A DNA stretch of 64,000 nt from Theobroma cacao. Its lineage: Eukaryota; Streptophyta; Magnoliopsida; Malvales; Malvaceae. Positions 20,262-30,210 of this stretch are shown here, piece after piece. Each line of letters begins with the position of its first letter. Positions within the stretch are counted from its first letter, which is position 1. The stretch lies in contig NC_030855.1 of assembly GCF_000208745.1 (NCBI RefSeq), forward strand, positions 25,487,549 to 25,551,548, read 5' to 3'. A program made the translations under genes and the position numbers. The notes below the pieces were generated by a model that had not been told where the DNA came from, searched no databases, and saw nothing but the letters and a program-made list of their open reading frames with translations.

Positions 20262-21254
20262 ATGACCTTCTATTGCCTTGTATTTCTCAGTTTGATCTTT
20301 CCTTTGCCATCAATCTCTGCCCAAGTTTCTGTATGCAATGAGGAGCTCTCTTTCGCAACACTGGTTGGAAAAAACCAGGAGTGGCAAGTTGACAGAACTT
20401 TGTCAGATATGGAGCACCAGATACAAGCTGCTTCAGTTCAGAGCACGGAAACTGGTGCAACAGCAGGCCTTAGACCATGGAAGGGTCAAAGAACCTGGCG
20501 TCACCGGCATCACCTAAAGAATGTATGTAAAATTACTGAATGTATATAGTCCCTTGTGGAGATTGTAATTAATCAAACAGTGCATGAAAATGATTTGCAT
20601 GAGACTCTAACAGGTGCATGGCATTCTGAACATCTTGGGATGGGGGTTTCTATTGCCCACCGGAGCAATAATTGCCAGAAATTTCAGAAAATTTCCTTTG
20701 AAATGCAATGAATGGTACAATCTATACGTCCTGTGTCAAAGTTCTGGGTACATAGTTGGTACAGTTGGATGGGGAATCGGCCTATGGCTGGGGAATTCTT
20801 CAAAACAATACACTTTGAAGACACATCGCATTCTAGGAATCATCATATTCACATTTGCAACTCTACAAGTAAGTGCAGACCTCCTCCTTTCTTTCCGTTA
20901 ATCAAGCAACAGATTCAGCTTAGATTTTCATCTCACCAAAGTTTCTTGTTGTGGGTTCAGATGTCAGCCCTGTGGCTGCAACCAAAGGCAGAAGATGAAT
21001 GCCGCAAGTGCTGGGAGATATACCACCATCTCCTAGGGTATGCACTGATTGTTCTCAGCATAGCCAACATATTCCAAGGGATCAGCAATGTCAAAAGCCA
21101 TGCCGCAGAGAAATGGAGGTGGGTTTACGTTGGGATGCTCATTGTTTTAGCTTCAACCGCTGTAGCATTGGAAATATACAGATGGATCAAGTCCAAAAGT
21201 CCACAGCAGATGGCATTTGATGAGAACGAAATCTATGCTTCAGAACAAATCTAG
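20262..21254 (+). CDS. Cytochrome b561 domain protein without DOMON domain
   Basis: Exons are 20262-20522, 20614-20868 and 20961-21254, all in phase 0, giving 269 residues. A signal peptide (about residues 1-20) precedes a 65-residue linker with no recognisable DOMON fold. A five-helix b561 core then starts at VHGILNILGWGFLLPTGAI. Family members of the DOMON-b561 type carry electrons across membranes from ascorbate using two haems ligated by four histidines. Three are visible (H89, H158 in KTHRILG, H194 in IYHHLLGY). The position that usually reads 'YLHVxCQ' reads NLYVLCQ, with Tyr125 in place of histidine. One haem site may therefore be altered or lost. It is most like the b561 half of DOMON-b561 proteins (PTGAIIAR, GWGIGLWLGN, ATLQ), so I infer loss of DOMON rather than a single-domain ascorbate b561. 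Confidence 0.8.
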
Positions 21255-21835
21255 GCTCTCCTTTGTGTATACTTTGGCAAGAAGCGGAGGAATTAGGATC
21301 TTAGCCAACTTTAATCATTTTTCAGTGACATTTTCAAAATATTTATGCTTTCAATAACAAGGGAGAACCCTTTGCTTAATTTTGTAAATTTATTCCATGC
21401 TCTAAGAAGTGGTAATACTAATTTAAAATTAGAAAGTCTATATAGTATTAATAATTAGAAATGTCAAAACTTAAATGATATTTAAAAATGAGCATTTGAT
21501 TGGTTCGGTTTTATAATATCAAAAATCAAAATGATTAAATTTTTATAAAAATAATTGAAACTGATCTAATTATAATAAAAAATAAAAAATAATCGAAAAT
21601 TACTTTTTTCAATTTGTTTAATTGGTTATTTCGATTTAAATGAAGGTATTTTTGAGGTATATTTAAAAAATATTATTAATATTTATATAAATATATTTAA
21701 AATATATAGTATTCATGATCCAACGCACCGCATTATCCCAAGCTTAAAACGCAACCGTCTTGCCTAATCTTGACGCTGAACTGAGGAAAAGGAAAGAAAA
21801 AGACAGCGAGGGAAACACGATCACAAGAAGCGCTG
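21255..21835. other. AT-rich spacer with mobile-DNA-like patch
   Basis: Positions about 21485-21650 contain 'gagcatttgattggttcggt' and later 'cgatttaaatgaa', similar in style to the MITE-like element at 17815-18120. No termini are clear. The last 100 bases become GC-richer and are probably the promoter and leader of the next gene. Confidence 0.4.
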
Positions 21836-23706
21836 ATGAACAATCCAGAAGAGTGTGAGGCCAACGACCTGCAACAACGAAAACAACAAGAACCAGAGAT
21901 GGCAGCCTCATCGGCGGCGATGGATGGGGTGGCAGCAGCGGCTATCCGGTCTGTACTCCAGAGAGTCCACCAGGCCGCTGAACGGTCGGGTCGGGAATCG
22001 CAGCGGATCCGCGTGGTTGCCGTCAGCAAGACGAAACCCGTCTCTATCCTTCGCCAAGTCTACGACGCTGGTCATCGCTGTTTCGGAGAAAATTACGTCC
22101 AAGAACTAGTCGAAAAAGCCCCTCAGGTTCTTTTTTTTGTAAAAGCATCGAATTTGTCAGTGTTTGTTGCATACAAGAAGTGATTTTCTGTTCATTCATT
22201 TAGAATGAAAAACACCAAAGTTAGAGACCTTATTTGTTATTAACCGTTTTTGATTGTGCAATTGCAGCTTCCAGGTGACACTGAGTGGCATTTCGTTGGG
22301 AATTTACAGAGCAATAAAGTGAAGCCTTTGATTGGTAAGAAAGATTCGTAGATGGAAATTCAATGCTTACCCTTTTGTTCTAGGAACTAAAACAGTTGGA
22401 AGATTAGTACTACTTTCTTTGTGGGTTAACAGTGTTTTGTTGATTTGGGATTTGAATCATGTTCACATCTTAGTTTATTAGTTTAAAAGCTGCCCCTTTT
22501 TCATGCATGTTAGAAAGAGAACTTCTACTTCACTTGGTTTTCCTTGTAGTTCTGGAGAGAAATGTGTGGATCGTATTAACTTATCATTCATTGTTGTGCA
22601 GCTGGAGTGCCAAACCTTGCGATGGTGGAGACTGTAGATGATGAGAAGGTAAGTTAAGGTGTTATAAAGTACTCTGTTCCTACATATCAATAATCATTAT
22701 GGCATAACAATTGATTGATAATGTCGAGAACATTGGTCATAATGCAGTCAAATATTTGTTCTTTTTTTCATCACTCATCAGTCATCACTGAGCACCTTGC
22801 TTTTTCTTTTGTGCCAGATTGCAAATCATCTTAATCGTGAAGTTGGCAGCTTTGAAAGAAAGCCTTTGAAGGTCTTAGTCCAGGTGAATACCAGTGGAGA
22901 GGAATGTAAGTTTATTATATCATGTTAGCATCAAATATAATGTTGTAGTATTAAGGGTTGCATATTCAAACTTATTCCCATGACTTTGTTATCGAATTTA
23001 CCAGATAAAACTGGTTGTGTTTTTACAGCCTTCATTTCTATACTATGTTCTATATGTATGGTGCTAGAAATAGTAGAAAAAGACTCTTGATCATTGGAGA
23101 TGAATATGCTGTGTGATTAGGTTGACTATATTTGCCAACAAGTATGTTGCTTTCCTGTAGTTTACTTCCTTCAGTTAGTGTGTTCTGAGATTATTGCTCT
23201 GCTTCATATCATTGCAGCAAAATCTGGTGTTGAGCCTTCAGGTTGTGTGGAACTTGTGAAACATGTTAGTTTGAACTGCCCGAACCTTCAGTTTTGTGGA
23301 TTGATGACAATTGGGATGCTTGATTATACATCAACCCCAGAGAACTTCATGGTGGTTGCCCTTTCTATTTTGGTTTTATCTTTACTTCTTTTTGAGTGTT
23401 TCTTTATTTTTCTTACAAGACAATTTGATATTGGCAGACATTAGCAAATTGCAGAAGTGAGGTCTGCAAGGCACTTGGAATACCTGAAGAGCAATGTGAA
23501 CTATCAATGGGCATGTCTGGTGACTTTGAGCAAGCTGTAAGGATTATTTTCATATTACTATCTAGCATTACATTCTTTTAAATGGGTAGGAGAGACTGTT
23601 CATCTAATGGATTCTCTCATTGTTTTTGCAGATTGAAATGGGCAGTACCAATGTCAGAATTGGATCAACCATCTTTGGGGCGAGGGAATATCCAAAGAAA
23701 AAATGA
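21836..23706 (+). CDS. Pyridoxal-phosphate homeostasis protein (YggS/PROSC family)
   Basis: Binds pyridoxal 5'-phosphate and is thought to buffer or deliver it; no enzymatic activity is established for the family. Seven exons: 21836-22126, 22268-22334, 22602-22648, 22818-22905, 23218-23351, 23438-23536 and 23632-23706, giving 266 residues with consistent phases. The PLP-binding lysine lies in VAVSKTKPV, followed by [62 protein letters not shown] and [13 protein letters not shown], the full set of family blocks. An alternative start at 21899 (gagATGg, a better context) would remove 21 residues that are not conserved in the family, and may be the true one. The protein is probably cytosolic. It appears intact and single-copy here. 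Confidence 0.92.
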
Positions 23707-24128
23707 AACTAGCTTACTAGTTACATGACAAGCACGTTCCTTTGATCGTCATTGCATTGTTATAGAAAGGGTTGTACTCAACTCGATCCTCAGGATGTTA
23801 TTTTTTACACTGGGTTGATGTGGTTCAATCCCAGCCTGTACGGTGGTTGTAACCATATATTGAAAATGAGAAAGTACACTGATCTTGGAAGCCATGGAAC
23901 TTGTTTATTCCATCCAAATGATGCTAATAAAACTGTATTCAATTGATCTGAAATTCAATTCTTGTAGTTCAATTGAACATTTAACCCTCTGGCTTGGTGT
24001 AGCGTTTACCTTACTAACATGATGAAACGGGTATAAACCATGAACTAGACATACAAGCAAAGAACTAGTCTTTGTAAAACCTTCCCAAGATTCAACTCTG
24101 GGTGCCTTTCAAAAAGATAGGATGAGTG
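23707..24128. other. Short spacer, PLP gene 3' region to PPR gene
   Basis: 420 bases that must contain the 3' untranslated region of the PLP gene and the promoter of the PPR gene. A short in-frame stretch at 23752-23946 has no domain and I regard it as untranslated. Confidence 0.5.
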
Positions 24129-26363
24129 ATGAACAAAATAAGATCCGTTCCTACCAGCAGCACTAAATCCTTCAATTCCATCATCAACAACCTCTCGTCA
24201 CAAGGGTCCTACCATGAAGTCCTCGTCACCTACACGACCATGCTCAACTCTAGCACTCCTGACTCCTACACGTTCCCCAGCCTCCTCAAAGCGTGCACGT
24301 CTCTAAACCTCTTCTCCCTTGGCCTTTCTGTACACCAACACGTTATACTTCGTGGGTTTTCTTCAGATTCTTACACTGCATCTTCTTTGATCAATTTTTA
24401 CTCGAAATTCGGTCACACGAAACACGCTCGCAAGGTTTTTGATAAAACGCTAAACAGAGATGTTGTTCCCTGGACTGCCATCATTGGCTGCTATGGTCGT
24501 GGTGGTGACGTGGGCAATGCGTTTTCTATGCTTAATGAAATGCGATACAATGGGGTTGAGCCTAGTCCGGTTACTTTCTTAAGCTTGCTCTCTGGAGCAT
24601 TGGAGGTAGCACACGTGCAGGCTTTGCATGGATGTGCGGTTTTATGTGGCTTTGAGTCCGATATAGCTGTGGGAAATTCGTTATTAAATGCGTATAGTAA
24701 ATGTGGGAGCATTGGGGAAGCAAGAGGTTTGTTTGAATTGATGGACCAAAAAGATAAAATTTCATGGAATTCTTTGATTTCAGGTTATGCTCAGTTAGGG
24801 AATGTTGAAGAAATTTTGCAACTTTTATATGCAATGAAGATAGAAAATATGGGACCTGATCAGCAAACTTTTGGTTCTTTGGTTACTGCTGTTGCAGCAC
24901 AGAGTACGCCTGATATAGGAAGGGTGGTGCATGGGCAGATTTTAAGAAGTGGGTTTGATTCAGATGCGCATATTGAAACAGCACTTATGGTTATGTATTT
25001 AAAATGTGGGACAACTGATGCTGCATATCAGATTTTTGAAGGGGTATCACAAAAAGATGTGGTTTTATGGACAGCAATGATCTCTGGGCTAGTGCAAAAT
25101 AATTTTGCGGACAAGGCACTGACAGTTTTCTATCAGATGATGAAGTCAAGAGTAGAGCCATCTACTGCCACCCTAACTAGTGCTCTTGCTGCATGTGCAC
25201 AGTTGGGTTCTTTTGATTTAGGGACCTCCATCCATGCTTACATTTTAAGGCATGGATTGACAATAGACATTCCAGTCCAAAACTCTCTGGTTACCATGTA
25301 TGCCAAGTGTGGTCATTTGGAGCAAAGTTGTGCAGTTTTTGAGAGGATGGATAAAAGGGATTTGGTTTCTTGGAATGCAATAATTTCTGGATGTGCCCAA
25401 AATGACCATTTATCTAAAGCCTTGTTCTTCTTCAATAAAATGAGGTTAACCCTTCAAAAACCTGATTCATTAACTGCTGTCACCCTGCTTCAAGCCTCTG
25501 CATCTACTGGGGCTCTCCATCAGGGAAAGTGGTTCCACAACTTTGTAATTAGAAGTTGTCTTAGGCCATGCATCTTGGTGGATACAGCTCTGGTGGACAT
25601 GTACTGTAAATGTGGTGATTTAGACGCTGCCGTTAAGTGCTTTAGGGTGATGCCAGAACAGGACTTAATCTCATGGAGCACAATCATTGCAGGATATGGT
25701 AGTCATGGCAAAGGGGAGATGGCTTTAAACATGTATTTTGAGTTTCTGCACTCTGGAATGGAACCAAATAAGGTGATTTTCCTTTCAGTTCTCTCTGCCT
25801 GCAGTCACAATGGGCTTGTGGATGAGGGTCTGAGCATATTCCAGTCAATGGCTAGAGATTTTGGGATTCAACCAGAACTTGAGCACCGTGCTTGCATTGT
25901 TGATCTCCTTTGTCGAGCTGGAAGGGTGGAGGAAGCTTACAACTTCTACAAGGGGAACTTTTCAGAGCCCGCTGTTGATGTTTTAAGCATACTCCTTGAT
26001 GCCTGTCGGGCAAATGATAACCTGGAACTTGGTGATGTTATTGCCCAAGATGTCATCAGGTTGAGGCCTGCAAGTGCAGCAAACTATGTTCAGATAGCAC
26101 ACTGTTATGCTTCCATGAGTAGATGGAATAGCGTGGGGGAAGCATGGTCCCAAATGAGGTCTCTTGGCTTGAGAAAACTCCCAGGATGGAGTTTCATTGA
26201 CCTGCATGGTACAGTTACTTCATTTTTCTCTGGTCAAAATGCACATCCAAAACATGAAGAAATAGTTGCAACACTGAAAACTTTGAGCTGGGAAATGCGT
26301 GAAGTGTGCATGAACTTCAAGATGCATGAAATTCTTGATATATTCTTAGAAACTCAGTCTTAG
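24129..26363 (+). CDS. Pentatricopeptide repeat protein, PLS type with E domain
   Basis: An intronless gene of 744 residues, as is usual for the family. It consists of repeated PLS-type motifs, for example AYSKCGSIGEARGLFELM, WNSLISGYAQLGNVEEIL, MYAKCGHLEQSCAVFERM, WNAIISGCAQNDHLSKAL and MYCKCGDLDAAVKCFRVM. A C-terminal E region follows (GWSFIDLHGTVTSFFSGQ) with no DYW domain. Such proteins act in mitochondria or plastids as sequence-specific RNA-binding factors, often in C-to-U editing where an E-type protein recruits a DYW partner. The reading frame extends 3 bases further upstream, but the first ATG is at 24129. From memory it corresponds to the Arabidopsis gene At4g04370, which fits the neighbouring genes. 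Its RNA target cannot be read with confidence by hand. Confidence 0.92.
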   Translation: MNKIRSVPTSSTKSFNSIINNLSSQGSYHEVLVTYTTMLNSSTPDSYTFPSLLKACTSLNLFSLGLSVHQHVILRGFSSDSYTASSLINFYSKFGHTKHARKVFDKTLNRDVVPWTAIIGCYGRGGDVGNAFSMLNEMRYNGVEPSPVTFLSLLSGALEVAHVQALHGCAVLCGFESDIAVGNSLLNAYSKCGSIGEARGLFELMDQKDKISWNSLISGYAQLGNVEEILQLLYAMKIENMGPDQQTFGSLVTAVAAQSTPDIGRVVHGQILRSGFDSDAHIETALMVMYLKCGTTDAAYQIFEGVSQKDVVLWTAMISGLVQNNFADKALTVFYQMMKSRVEPSTATLTSALAACAQLGSFDLGTSIHAYILRHGLTIDIPVQNSLVTMYAKCGHLEQSCAVFERMDKRDLVSWNAIISGCAQNDHLSKALFFFNKMRLTLQKPDSLTAVTLLQASASTGALHQGKWFHNFVIRSCLRPCILVDTALVDMYCKCGDLDAAVKCFRVMPEQDLISWSTIIAGYGSHGKGEMALNMYFEFLHSGMEPNKVIFLSVLSACSHNGLVDEGLSIFQSMARDFGIQPELEHRACIVDLLCRAGRVEEAYNFYKGNFSEPAVDVLSILLDACRANDNLELGDVIAQDVIRLRPASAANYVQIAHCYASMSRWNSVGEAWSQMRSLGLRKLPGWSFIDLHGTVTSFFSGQNAHPKHEEIVATLKTLSWEMREVCMNFKMHEILDIFLETQS

Positions 26364-27041
26364 ATGAATGGGTTTAATGAGAAAAATTGTCGAGTATTTT
26401 AAACATAAACTGTTGGCAAAGAGGTCTACAAAGAAGATGTTCCCTATTCTGCTTCCTTGCAATTAATCAGGATATTAAATGCCTCTGAGTGCATTCACTT
26501 GGTCAAAACTGAACAGCAACAAGATTCTCGTACTCAGTTGTTCAACTTCCGTGAACAGGGAGAGAACAGAGAGATGAAAATGACACTGGAACACAACAAA
26601 AGCGGTGACAATGGCAAAGGTTAATGTGGATGACAGGACACATTATGGGACTGTACTGGCAGTGAAGGTTGGTATTTTTGGCTTCAATGCTTCTAAACCC
26701 AAATAGGTCTTTTCTTTATTTATTAGGGATCATAAATTTCAATTTCTACTGTCAAATTGAAGAACATTTTAGCGTTCGGTGGTCGGGTAGGAAGATCGAA
26801 TTAATTTCCAAGGTTGGAATTTACTGATATAGTTCTGTATTCTAAAAAATTAATTGCAGTAATAAATTAGTCTGAAACATCCACACACATGAGGGCTAAG
26901 ACTTTTTCCGGGATATATGGTGAATCACATGTAATCCTTTCCTTATTTGTTATACAAAATTGGATGTTGCAATAACAGATTTAGAAAGTTTTCCCCAACT
27001 GTCAACTTGTTTTGATACTGTGCTGGGACAAATTCCCAAGC
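26364..27041. other. PPR 3' region and spacer
   Basis: No supported gene. The first 200-300 bases are probably the 3' untranslated region of the PPR gene. Confidence 0.45.
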
Positions 27042-27716
27042 AATGAGATTAGGAGTGTGCAGTGGTCAGTTGCAACCGAGCAATCAACTGCCACCGTCGA
27101 TTTTTGTAACCAATTCCCAAGCAATGAGATTAGGAGTGTGCAGCGGTCATGCCAATTGGCCTCGTCGGCTGATCGGCTCTATCCTCGGGGGGGACTCCTT
27201 TCCTCCCGAACCGACTGAATAACTGGTCGGTGATTGCCTTGGTTTTCATGGATGGTGAAAGTACAAAAATGTCCCTCATTACATACTTTCCCTTCCGCTG
27301 CCCATAAGGGTAACAGAGGAAATTCATCCTCAAAAACCCAAAACCTGCCTTTCACTTCTGCAGACCGTCGGAGCCTAACTCTCATATTTTCTCCCTTTCC
27401 CCCGACAGCCCGACGCCCCTTATTTTCTCCTTGGCCTTGCCACCTCCTACCTCTCTAGTTGAACCCTAGGCCAGCAGTCGTCTCATACAGCCATACTGGT
27501 GCCTATTACCGGTGCTTCTCACTCAAATCAAACTGAGCCCACTATCTCCTAAAATCACACCGAAATCGATCGACCCGTCTATCCCAAAAACCGATCAAAA
27601 TTGATTTTAGGGGGGTTGCGGTTCAGTCGGTTAATTTGGTAAAAATTTTTGATCAATTTTACGAAAAATGGACTAAAACCAACCCACAACCGACTTTGCT
27701 CACTCCTAAATGAGAT
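27042..27716. mobile_element. Non-autonomous hAT-like element with duplicated 5' end
   Basis: The 8-base string aatgagat stands immediately before 'taggagtgtgcag' (27042-27049, and again at 27123-27130) and immediately after 'tgctcactccta' (27709-27716). Eight-base target duplications flanking inverted termini (taggagtgtgca / taggagtgagca) are the signature of hAT elements. The element would be 27131-27708 (578 bases) or 27050-27708. An 81-base tandem duplication repeats the left flank plus the left terminus, starting at 27031 and 27112. The inside is more GC-rich than the surroundings (27160-27560) and has no transposase; it may contain captured host sequence. Confidence 0.65.
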
Positions 27717-28464
27717 AGAGACTTGAGGTACAAGGCATGATGGGCCTCCAAGGCCGCCCAACACAGACCCACCAAGCTCTAAATTTGTCAAAACTCGAAA
27801 GAATCAAAAAACTGTCACCCTCCAGTAGCTCAATCTAAAGGAAATTTTCTTTCTCAATTGAATTTTTTTTTTAATTTAAGAAACAAGATTCGAATGATAT
27901 TCTTTGAAATAAAGAGTAGAAATAATCATTGTTATAATCTTTAAAAAAAATGGTGAATTTCACAATTCATATTAGTTATTTATTAAAATACGACTGAATA
28001 TTTAAATATTCATATCATATTCAATTTATGAGATATTTTTTTTATTAAATAAAATCGTAAAACTCGATTGATATATAGCATGATAATCACCATGTGCCAA
28101 ATGCACAGTCTAATATATTCTGTATGCATCTTTAGGTGATAGGGAACCTTCTAGTAAAATACCACGCACCTGTATATATATAAAAGTATACATGTCATAT
28201 ATTTTTATACAAAGATTTTCTGGCACCGAAGGTACAAATGGGGATCACTTGAGGACAGTTATTGCATATCAGAAGTTGAATTTTGGGCCCAACCTCAGTA
28301 ATTGCATTTCAGTCCTTGCTTTCTCAAAAAGCCATTATTATAATAAGCAGGATGGAAGGTAAGGTCAATCCCTGTGCTACGTTCCCAGAATCACATTTTT
28401 GTATATTAATATTATATTTCATTTGCATTTGCCTACTTCAGAGACTGGGGGTGGAAAAGAGAGG
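27717..28464. other. AT-rich spacer with dispersed repeat copy
   Basis: Positions about 27950-28075 resemble 34035-34160: both contain 'atatttaaatatt' followed by 'tatcat' and 'ttatgagat'. No gene is visible. The last 150 bases are the likely promoter and leader of the peroxidase gene. Confidence 0.4.
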
Positions 28465-29716
28465 ATGAGGAACACTTGTTTTATGTTGCTTCTGGGAACA
28501 GCGTTAGGGGTAGGGATCTTGGTTGGGGTTTGTAAAGCTCAGCTTGCTTATGACTACTACAAGTATTCATGTCCGAACGTGGAGAACATTGTGAGAAAAG
28601 TTATGCTCGGGGTTGTTTTGGCCGACCCCACTGCACCGGCTGCTTTCCTCAGGCTCTTGTTTCACGACTGCCAAGTTCAGGTATTTCATGTCTTCTTTCT
28701 TCTAACCATCTAAAAAGCCTTGGTTTTAATGGCTAATGGCGATCCATGGTTCTATCTATCTACTCTGGGTCGAGAGTCTTGGATGTGCTAACTGTGCCAG
28801 TCAACCTTGACCCCAAAGCTTCTTCGCAGCCACTTAGCTCACTTTTTCTATTATTGGTATATTTACAGGGATGTGATGCATCAATCCTGTTGGATTCTGG
28901 AGCTCTGAAAGGCAACTCTGAAGTTGTTTCTGGAAGGAATTTTGGCATTAGAAAGCTGGAAACAATCGAGTATATAAAATATATACTCGAAGCAGTGTGT
29001 CCAGGGCAGGTCTCTTGTGCAGATATCATTGCCTTGGCAGCCAAGGAATCAGTTTCACTCTCGGGAGGACCCAATATTCAGATCCCTCTTGGAAGAAAGG
29101 ACTCTACCACTTGTAGTCGCCAAGCAGCTGATACCCATCTTCCTTCACCTGATATAACAGTCGATCAACTACTCAACATCTTCATGTCTACAAGGCTTAA
29201 ACCTCGAGGAATCGGTTGCCATCATGGGTAATGAATCAGGCCGAGCTTCAATGAAAGCTAGAAAGCTTTTCGTTTTATGATCTCCATGATTGTGACTTTG
29301 CTAATGTTTTTCTTGCAGGAGGGCATACCGTAGGAGGTGGGCACTGCATAAACATCGCGGGCAGATTATATGGTCGACATCCTGACGACCCGATGAATCC
29401 TGGCTTTGAGGGCTTGCTCAGATTGTATTGCCCTACCAAAACTCCACTAACCAACCTCACCATTGTGCCCAACGACGAGACTCCCTTGATCTTTGATAAC
29501 CTGTATTTCAGAGATGTTTTAATGGGAAAGGGCCTCTTCACTGTTGATTCAAGCATTTCCAGAGATCCACGCACTGCACCCATAGTCAGGCAGTTTGCTG
29601 CCAACGTTAACCATTTTTTCCAGGTATTTTCTTCTGCATTCGTGAAGCTATCTTCCTCGAATGTCCTTACGAAGGAAAAGGGGCAAGTTAGAAGGAAATG
29701 CAACCGAGTGAACTAA
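28465..29716 (+). pseudogene. Class III peroxidase (peroxidase-29-like) with a 1-base frameshift
   Basis: Three exons: 28465-28680, 28869-29227 and 29319-29716. A signal peptide (MLLLGTALGVGILVGVCKAQ) precedes a secretory-pathway haem peroxidase. It has distal Arg63 and His67 in LRLLFHDCQVQGCDASILL, the VSCADIIALAAKESVSLSGG block, proximal His in SVAIMGGHTVGGGHC, and the conserved cysteines. The DCQVQ variant (usually DCFVQ) is, from memory, typical of Arabidopsis PER29. Exon 2 changes frame at about 29190. Upstream reads LLNIFMS, while LNLEESVAIM continues only in the next frame, consistent with one extra A at 29190. Read as is, translation stops after the mis-framed CHHG. Everything else is intact, so this is a very young pseudogene, an allele or an assembly error. 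If functional, it would oxidise phenolics in the apoplast. Confidence 0.8.
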
Positions 29717-30210
29717 GAAAACAAACGATAAACAGTAGCATTCAATCCCAAAATAAGTGTAAAGCTTAAGTCATGCTAGAACATGACTAGCTAATATTTA
29801 GATAGGCCAAATGCTGGTGCTGTTGATTTGGAATATCTATAAACATTGTAATTATGGAGTTGTTACACTAAAAATAATTATAGAAGATGTCATAGAATTG
29901 TCAAGCTTTTCCTAGCATGTGAACAGTATGATCAATCAGACTTCTCCAAACATTTAATTGGATTATGATACTGCTCCAGCAATGGTGTATCCTACTCCTG
30001 CAATATCTCTGATCTTCCAACTCTTTATCTTCTGAGTCAAACAGCATTATCTGAGTCATGATATTCTGTTTTGAACTAAAAGCTATTCTGCGTATATGAT
30101 AGTGTGGTATATCAGCAAAACTTAAGCAGGCATTCTGCTTGCCACCCGAATTTCATTTTAGAAGTTGATGAGCTGAGAGTTAGAGTTGTTCAAGAAATTG
30201 TGATTGCAGA
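29717..30210. other. Convergent spacer, peroxidase / glycosyltransferase
   Basis: About 490 bases between two convergent genes, holding both 3' untranslated regions. Nothing else is seen. Confidence 0.5.
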
